Source of the DNA: an uncultured Clostridia bacterium
Lineage (GTDB): Bacteria > Bacillota > Clostridia > Peptostreptococcales > Anaerovoracaceae
Assembly: GCA_934256595.1 (NCBI GenBank)
Contig: CAKQOW010000004.1
Span: 1 to 64,000, forward strand
Direction: 5' to 3'
Length of the DNA stretch: 64,000 nucleotides
The notes below the pieces were generated by a model. That model worked only from the letters and a program-made list of their open reading frames with translations, made no database searches and was not told where the DNA came from. The position numbers and the translations under genes are program-made. Of the stretch, positions 57,816 to 64,000 are shown in pieces. Every line of letters begins with the position of its first letter. Position 1 is the first letter of the stretch.

Positions 57816-59483
57816 ATGAAGATGACGGGTGCGGAAATGGCAGTAGAGATATTGCTTGAGCATAATGTAGACACTATATTCGGCTATCCCGGCGGTGCGG
57901 CACTGTTCATATATGATGCGCTGTACAAATACAAAGACAGAATAAAACACGTACTTACAGCTCACGAACAGGGTGCTTCACACGCTGCTGACGGATATGC
58001 AAGATCAACGGGGAAAACAGGCGTCGTCCTAGCTACAAGCGGACCGGGAGCAACCAATCTGGTCACAGGAATAGCGACGGCGTATATGGACAGCATTCCT
58101 ATGGTCATTATTACTGCAAATGTTGCAAACAGCCTGATAGGCCGAGACGCATTTCAGGAAACCTGTATAACAGGCATTACATTCCCTGTTACCAAACACA
58201 GTTACTTTGTAAACAGGACAGACGAGCTGGCAGACGCCCTCAGAAATGCCTTCAGAATAGCAAATGAGGGAAGAAAGGGCCCTGTTCTTGTAGACATCAC
58301 CAAGGACGTTACGGGAGCAATGGTTGATTACCAGCCGGCGCCTAACTGCGAACTCAAAAAAGTGCGGCCGGAGGAGCTTGACAAAAAAATAGCCTCGTTT
58401 GCAAAATATATAAACAAGGCGGAGAAGCCGGTGCTTTACTTAGGCGGCGGCGTTATTGCCTCAGAGGCTTCCGAAGAGGTTATGCGTCTTATGGAAAAGG
58501 CCGATATTCCGGCAGTAAATTCCATGATGGCGGCGGGAGCGGTTCCGGTTACAGACCACAGATCATTCGGAATGCTGGGAATGCACGGTTCCTATGCAGC
58601 CAACAAATGCATTGCAGAGGCGGATCTGGTGCTTGCGGTAGGCACAAGGTTCAGCGACAGAGTTGCGCTTAACCCTAAGAAATTCGCATCAAAGGCAAAA
58701 ATACTTCAGATTGATATAGATAAGAGTGAGGTAAGCAAAAACGTTACAGTAAATGATGCCATAGTAGGCGACTGCAGGGAGGTCTTAGAGGAGCTCATTC
58801 CTGAAATACAGTCTGCGGACCATTCAGAATGGATAGCGCAGATTAACAGATGGAATCAAGAGCATCCGCTTAAGATTACAGGCTATGACGATGTGCTTAA
58901 TCCTCAGCAGATAATCCGGACCGTATGTGACAGGGCCGGAGAGGATGCAATATATGTTACAGACGTGGGACAGCATCAGATGTGGTCGGCGCAGTACATA
59001 AACCACCAGAAGCCAAGACACTTCCTTACAAGCGGAGGCCTTGGAACCATGGGCTTCGGATACGGAGCTGCCATAGGCGCTCAGTTTGGAAATCAGGACA
59101 AGAGAGTTATTCACTTCACAGGCGACGGCTCTTTCCATATGAATTTAAACGAGGCGTGTACGGCGGTATCAAACAGCCTGCCGATTATAACCGTTATAAT
59201 GAACAACAGCGTGCTGGGTATGGTATACCAGTGGCAGACAGACTTCTACGGCGGCAGATACTCTCAGACAACTCCTGAGAGAAAAACAGACTTCGTGAAG
59301 CTGATTGAAGCTTTCGGAGGCACAGGCTACAGAGCTGAAACCTACGATGAATTCTGTCAGGTTCTCGACAAAGCATTTAAAGCAGAGGGTCCTGTATGGA
59401 TTGACTGCCGTATTGTACAGAACGAAAAGGTTCTTCCGATGATACCTAACGGAATGACCGTTGAAGATTCTATATTTGAATAG
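57816..59483 (+). CDS. ilvB: Acetolactate synthase, large subunit
   Basis: Condenses pyruvate with pyruvate or 2-oxobutyrate for valine, leucine and isoleucine. The 555-residue protein has FGYPGGAALFIYDAL near residue 23, LTAHEQGASHAADGYAR with the catalytic Glu, PVLVDITKDV, and the TPP motif TGDGSFHMNLNEACTA near 430, followed by NNSVLGMVYQWQ. Residues for herbicide-type FAD site are normal. GAGGAGG precedes the ATG. It is the first gene of ilvBNCDE. Confidence 0.95.
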   Translation: MKMTGAEMAVEILLEHNVDTIFGYPGGAALFIYDALYKYKDRIKHVLTAHEQGASHAADGYARSTGKTGVVLATSGPGATNLVTGIATAYMDSIPMVIITANVANSLIGRDAFQETCITGITFPVTKHSYFVNRTDELADALRNAFRIANEGRKGPVLVDITKDVTGAMVDYQPAPNCELKKVRPEELDKKIASFAKYINKAEKPVLYLGGGVIASEASEEVMRLMEKADIPAVNSMMAAGAVPVTDHRSFGMLGMHGSYAANKCIAEADLVLAVGTRFSDRVALNPKKFASKAKILQIDIDKSEVSKNVTVNDAIVGDCREVLEELIPEIQSADHSEWIAQINRWNQEHPLKITGYDDVLNPQQIIRTVCDRAGEDAIYVTDVGQHQMWSAQYINHQKPRHFLTSGGLGTMGFGYGAAIGAQFGNQDKRVIHFTGDGSFHMNLNEACTAVSNSLPIITVIMNNSVLGMVYQWQTDFYGGRYSQTTPERKTDFVKLIEAFGGTGYRAETYDEFCQVLDKAFKAEGPVWIDCRIVQNEKVLPMIPNGMTVEDSIFE

Positions 59484-59500
59484 AAAGAGAGGAGATGTCT

Positions 59501-59974
59501 ATGAAAAGAGAAGTAGTCAGCATATATGTTGATAACAAGGCAAATGTCCTTTCAAGAGTTGTAAGTCTTTACGGCAGAAGAGGATTTAACATTGATTCGC
59601 TTACGGTATCTGCAACCAACAACCCTGATGTATCACGAATAACCATTGTGTTTACGGGAGATACGATTACGGTTCAGCAGATAGTGTCGCAGACCGAGAA
59701 GCTGGAGGTTGTCAGAGGCATCAAGCTCCTTGACAAAAAAGAAAGCTTTTTCAGAGAACTTCTGATGATCAAGATAAACGCCGGCAAGGAGCAGCGCAGC
59801 GAGATTAAGGAAATCGTCGATATCTACAGAGCAAAGATTATAAATCTCACAAAGGAAACAATAGTTTTAGAGATAACAGGAAGCCCCGACAAGCTGGACG
59901 GATTCCTGGATATGCTCTCGGATTATGAAATAGTTGATATATGCAGAACCGGTATTACCGGTATCGAAAAATAA
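59501..59974 (+). CDS. ilvN: Acetolactate synthase, small regulatory subunit
   Basis: Activates IlvB and confers valine feedback. The 157-residue protein has an N-terminal ACT domain (VSIYVDNKANVLSRVVSLYGRRGFNIDSLTV, in pieces NKANVLSRVVSLYGRRGFN) and the C-terminal small-subunit domain (GIKLLDKKESFFRELLMIKI...). The start at 59501 lies six bases after GAGAGGAG; the ATG at 59495 is directly adjacent to it and unlikely. The length is that of the short IlvN/IlvH type. Confidence 0.94.
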   Translation: MKREVVSIYVDNKANVLSRVVSLYGRRGFNIDSLTVSATNNPDVSRITIVFTGDTITVQQIVSQTEKLEVVRGIKLLDKKESFFRELLMIKINAGKEQRSEIKEIVDIYRAKIINLTKETIVLEITGSPDKLDGFLDMLSDYEIVDICRTGITGIEK

Positions 59975-59981
59975 AGTATAA

Positions 59982-60998
<1,017 letters not shown>

Positions 60999-61009
60999 AG
61001 GAGAAAACA

Positions 61010-62674
61010 ATGACTTTAAGAAGCAGACAGGTCACAGAGGGCGTTGAAAAAGCCCCTATGAGAAGCTTATTCTATGCAATGGGATATACAAAAGAGGAGC
61101 TGGAAAAACCACTGGTTGCAGTGGTTTCAGCTCACAGTGAAATAGTGCCGGGACATATGCACCTTGACAAGATTACAGAGGCAGTCAAGGCAGGCGTGCG
61201 CATGGCGGGAGGAACTCCGATAATGGTTCCTGCCATCGGCGTATGCGACGGTATTGCCATGGGACATATCGGTATGAAATATTCGCTTGCAAGCCGCGAG
61301 CTTATAGCAGACAGCGTGGAAACTATGATTATGGCTCACGCCTTTGACGGAGCCGTGCTTGTTCCAAACTGCGACAAAATCGTTCCAGGTATGGTTATGG
61401 CGGCTGTCAGAATGAACATTCCCGCAGTTGTATGCTCAGGCGGCCCTATGATGTCAGGACTTGTAGACGGCGTTGAAACTAGCCTTTCCAAGATGTTTGA
61501 GGCGGTAGGCGCCAGAAAGGCGGGCATTATAGATGACGAGGGACTTCTGGAATACGAACAGAATGTATGTCCGGGCTGCGGTTCCTGCTCGGGAATGTAT
61601 ACCGCAAACAGTATGAACTGTCTGTGCGAGGCTATCGGAATTGCGCTTCCGGGAAACGGCAGCATACCGGCTGTTACAAGCAAGAGAATTATGCTTGCAA
61701 AGCATGCGGGTATGGCAGTTATGAACCTTATCGAAAACGACATCAGGGCAAGAGATATAATCACTGAGAAATCAGTAAGAAACGCTATAGCCTGCGATAT
61801 GGCGCTGGGCTGCTCGTCAAACAGCGTGCTGCATCTTCTGGCTATTGCCAATGAGGCGGGACTTGATATCGACCTTAACGTATTCAACGAGATAAGCAGT
61901 GTTACTCCTAACCTGTGCCATCTGGCGCCGGCAGGCGGAACTCATATGCATGATCTTAACAATGGCGGCGGAGTTCCTGCGGTAATGGCTCAGCTTGCCT
62001 CAAAGGGACTGATAGATACAGAGCTTCCTACGGTAACAGGCAAAACTGTGGGAGAGAACATTGCAGATGCCAGAATATTAAATAACGAAGCAATCAGACC
62101 TATAGACAATCCGTACAGTGAAACCGGCGGAATAGCAATTCTGTGGGGCAACATCGCAAAGGACGGCTGCGTTGTCAAGAGAAGCGCGGTGGCGCCTGAA
62201 ATGCTGGTACATTCAGGACCTGCCAGAGTATTTGACAGTGAAGAGGACGCAATAGCTGCAATATATGCAGGCGATATCAGGGACGGACAGGTGGTCGTAA
62301 TCAGATACGAGGGTCCGAAAGGCGGTCCGGGAATGAGAGAAATGCTCAACCCTACAAGCGCACTTGCAGGCATGGGTCTTGACAGGACAGTAGCTCTCAT
62401 AACCGACGGCAGGTTCAGCGGCGCCAGCAGAGGCGCGTCAATAGGACACGTAAGTCCTGAGGCGGCAGACGGCGGTCTGATCGGGCTTGTTCAGGAGGGA
62501 GATATCATAGATATAGATATTCCTTCATATTCAATAAATGTCAGAGTTTCAGATGAAGAATTTGAAAACAGAAAGAAAACTTATGTAAAACCTGAGCCTA
62601 AAGTAAAGGGCGGGTGGCTTGAGAGATATTCAAGACTTGTATCATCTGCCAATACAGGCGCAGTTCTTAAATAG
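61010..62674 (+). CDS. ilvD: Dihydroxy-acid dehydratase
   Basis: Dehydrates the dihydroxy acids to 2-oxoisovalerate and 2-oxo-3-methylvalerate, using an oxygen-sensitive iron-sulfur cluster. The 554-residue protein has NCDKIVPGM (cluster Cys), [18 protein letters not shown] (second cluster Cys), and [21 protein letters not shown] near the C-terminus. Length and signatures are typical. AAAGGAGAAAAC precedes the ATG and lies 11 bases after ilvC. Confidence 0.96.
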   Translation: MTLRSRQVTEGVEKAPMRSLFYAMGYTKEELEKPLVAVVSAHSEIVPGHMHLDKITEAVKAGVRMAGGTPIMVPAIGVCDGIAMGHIGMKYSLASRELIADSVETMIMAHAFDGAVLVPNCDKIVPGMVMAAVRMNIPAVVCSGGPMMSGLVDGVETSLSKMFEAVGARKAGIIDDEGLLEYEQNVCPGCGSCSGMYTANSMNCLCEAIGIALPGNGSIPAVTSKRIMLAKHAGMAVMNLIENDIRARDIITEKSVRNAIACDMALGCSSNSVLHLLAIANEAGLDIDLNVFNEISSVTPNLCHLAPAGGTHMHDLNNGGGVPAVMAQLASKGLIDTELPTVTGKTVGENIADARILNNEAIRPIDNPYSETGGIAILWGNIAKDGCVVKRSAVAPEMLVHSGPARVFDSEEDAIAAIYAGDIRDGQVVVIRYEGPKGGPGMREMLNPTSALAGMGLDRTVALITDGRFSGASRGASIGHVSPEAADGGLIGLVQEGDIIDIDIPSYSINVRVSDEEFENRKKTYVKPEPKVKGGWLERYSRLVSSANTGAVLK

Positions 62675-62694
62675 ACGGAAAAGAGGACAAAGAG

Positions 62695-63765
62695 ATGAGT
62701 AATAGATTTAGTGTAGAGTTAACCAAAAATCCAAAGCAGAAGCCGGATCCGGACAGCCTCAGATTCGGTACAGTTTTTACAGATCATATGTTTGTTATGG
62801 ATTATGATCCCGAAAACGGCTGGCATGACGGCAAAATAGTTCCTTACGGTCCTTTAGCTCTTGATCCTGCAACAGTGGTTTTCCATTACGGACAGGAAAT
62901 GTTCGAGGGTCTTAAGGCTTACAAGACCAAAGAGGGCAAGGTTCAGCTTTTCAGACCTGATATGAATGCAAAGAGAACCAACAGCACCAACAAGAGAATG
63001 TGCATACCGCAGATTGATGAGCAGGTTTATATTGATGCAATCAAAGAGCTTGTTGCGGTAGATAAGGACTGGATACCTCAGAAACCGGATACAGCGCTGT
63101 ATATCAGACCGTTTATCATCGGTACGGACAAATTCTTAGGTGTTGCGGCTTCAAATACATACAAATTTATTATAATACTCAGTCCTGTAGGACCGTACTA
63201 TGAAAGCGGACTTGCCCCTACCAGAATTTATGTTGAAAACGAGTTCGTAAGATCAGCTCCGGGCGGTACAGGCTATGCAAAAATCGGAGGCAACTATGCG
63301 GCTGCAATGATAGCCGAGCAGAAGGCTCACGATATGGGATACGATCAGGTACTGTGGCTTGATGCCAAAGAGGGCAAATACGTAGAAGAAATCGGTACAT
63401 CAAATGCATTCTTCAAGATTGACGGAGAGCTTTATACAGCTCCGCTTGAGGGCACAATCCTTCCGGGTATCACAAGAGACTCTATGATAACCGTAATGAA
63501 GGACTGGGGCTACAAGGTAAATGAAGTGAGGTTTACTATAGAAGATGTATTCAAGGCATCAGAGGAAGGCAGACTTGAAGAGATATTTGCAACAGGTACG
63601 GCTGCTGTAATATCACCGGTAGGAGAGCTTTACTGGAACGACAGGCATATTGTTATAAACAACAATGAAATCGGAGAGCTGTCACAGAAGCTTTACGATG
63701 AGCTTTACGGAATTCAGACAGGAGAGAAAGCCGATACAAGAGGCTGGATCGTCCCTGTAGAATAA
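62695..63765 (+). CDS. ilvE: Branched-chain amino acid aminotransferase
   Basis: Transfers the amino group to make Val, Leu and Ile. The 356-residue fold-type IV PLP enzyme has VFHYGQEMFEGLKAYK near residue 63, ALYIRPFIIGTDKFLGV, KIGGNYAAAMIAEQKA with the PLP lysine, and EEIGTSNAFF plus TLPGITRDS-like ILPGITRDSM. It is the longer (about 350) class of clostridia. A GAGGACAAAG region precedes the ATG. It closes the operon before a terminator. Confidence 0.95.
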   Translation: MSNRFSVELTKNPKQKPDPDSLRFGTVFTDHMFVMDYDPENGWHDGKIVPYGPLALDPATVVFHYGQEMFEGLKAYKTKEGKVQLFRPDMNAKRTNSTNKRMCIPQIDEQVYIDAIKELVAVDKDWIPQKPDTALYIRPFIIGTDKFLGVAASNTYKFIIILSPVGPYYESGLAPTRIYVENEFVRSAPGGTGYAKIGGNYAAAMIAEQKAHDMGYDQVLWLDAKEGKYVEEIGTSNAFFKIDGELYTAPLEGTILPGITRDSMITVMKDWGYKVNEVRFTIEDVFKASEEGRLEEIFATGTAAVISPVGELYWNDRHIVINNNEIGELSQKLYDELYGIQTGEKADTRGWIVPVE

Positions 63766-63786
63766 AAGAATATATATACTGACAGA

Positions 63787-63817
63787 CAGGCAGAACCGAA
63801 AGGTTCTGTCTGTTTTT
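63787..63817 (+). terminator. ilv operon terminator
   Basis: CAGGCAGAACC (63787-63797) pairs with GGTTCTGTCTG (63802-63812) around GAAA, then TTTTT. Confidence 0.85.
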
Positions 63818-64000
63818 GGAGAAAAACTTTTGCCGGTCTGAAATCTCATTTTTGTCAAGTGGGACGCTGCAAATGTTTAAATATCAACGGATTGAGGAGA
63901 TTACAGAAAAAAATAAAAAAGGAATTGACTGTAAAAACGGGGTGTAGTAAAATGGTAGCATAGAAAAATTGTAAAGACGCACAGATAAGCCGTTTAGGCT
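63787..64000 (+). repeat. Dispersed repeat, copy B (truncated by window end)
   Basis: Matches copy A at 427-657, most strongly from about 63857 to 64000. It contains the promoter TTGACT-17-TAAAAT (63925-63930, 63948-63953) and ends in the first arm (AAGCCGTTTAGGCT) of the leader terminator. A second Rpn-type gene probably begins just outside the window. Confidence 0.75.

Overview
The window looks like a chromosomal segment of a strictly anaerobic, moderately low-GC Bacillota of the class Clostridia, possibly a gut member of the Eubacteriales. Signs of this are T-box leaders, a perfect CIRCE element, a yjdF riboswitch, Gram-positive Shine-Dalgarno sequences, a four-subunit 2-oxoacid:ferredoxin oxidoreductase, the type 2 leucine synthase LeuA, and PadR/DUF1700/DUF4097 and Nif11 families. 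The genus is not certain.

Layout. 1-1.6 kb: the end of a surface protein, then a dispersed promoter/terminator repeat in front of an Rpn-family nuclease gene. A second copy of the repeat closes the window at 63.8-64 kb. 1.7-10.1 kb: a complete common aromatic pathway operon (pheA, aroF, tyrA, aroB, aroA, aroC, a chorismate mutase-AroE-AroK fusion, aroQ) behind a Phe/Tyr leader-peptide attenuator. 10.2-12.2 kb: a TnpB (IS605-type) element inserted in a NADAR gene. 12.3-18.7 kb: a secreted DUF4300 protein and a TetR/sugar kinase/class II aldolase/GtrA/aminotransferase operon. 18.8-21.7 kb: two double-glycine leader proteins and CIRCE-controlled htpG. 21.9-29.6 kb: secreted and housekeeping genes (YHYH protein, deoC, an L,D-transpeptidase, sfsA, lgt, ychF, VanZ). 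29.6-30.2 kb: a previously uncalled type I toxin-antitoxin locus with a toxin-less second copy. 30.2-32 kb: a PadR envelope module. 32.3-39.1 kb: a livJHMGF branched-chain amino acid importer and an amino acid permease. 39.2-40.6 kb: a TetR regulator and a yjdF riboswitch with yjdF. 40.6-47.4 kb, minus strand: leuACDB behind a Leu leader peptide, then paaK with an ACT protein behind a T-box. 47.5-54.1 kb: a DUF815 ATPase and a duplicated ABC system whose promoter spacer contains a run of 11 G. 54.1-57.5 kb, minus strand: porCDAB behind a second T-box. 57.7-63.8 kb: ilvBNCDE.

How it fits together. Most of the window is amino acid metabolism: aromatic, leucine and isoleucine/valine biosynthesis, branched-chain uptake, and CoA-ligase and 2-oxoacid:ferredoxin enzymes. 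Each unit has its own RNA switch: ribosome-mediated attenuation for aro and leu, tRNA-sensing T-boxes for paaK and por. The specifier codons I read (UUC for paaK, AUC for por) suggest both units are induced by amino acid starvation. That fits an anabolic role, rebuilding 2-oxoacids from arylacetates or branched fatty acids, better than a purely catabolic one. This is inference. The most unusual signals are the toxin-antitoxin pair, the G-tract promoter, the two leader-peptide attenuators, the TnpB insertion whose removal restores a reading frame, and the Nif11-type pair without visible modification enzymes.
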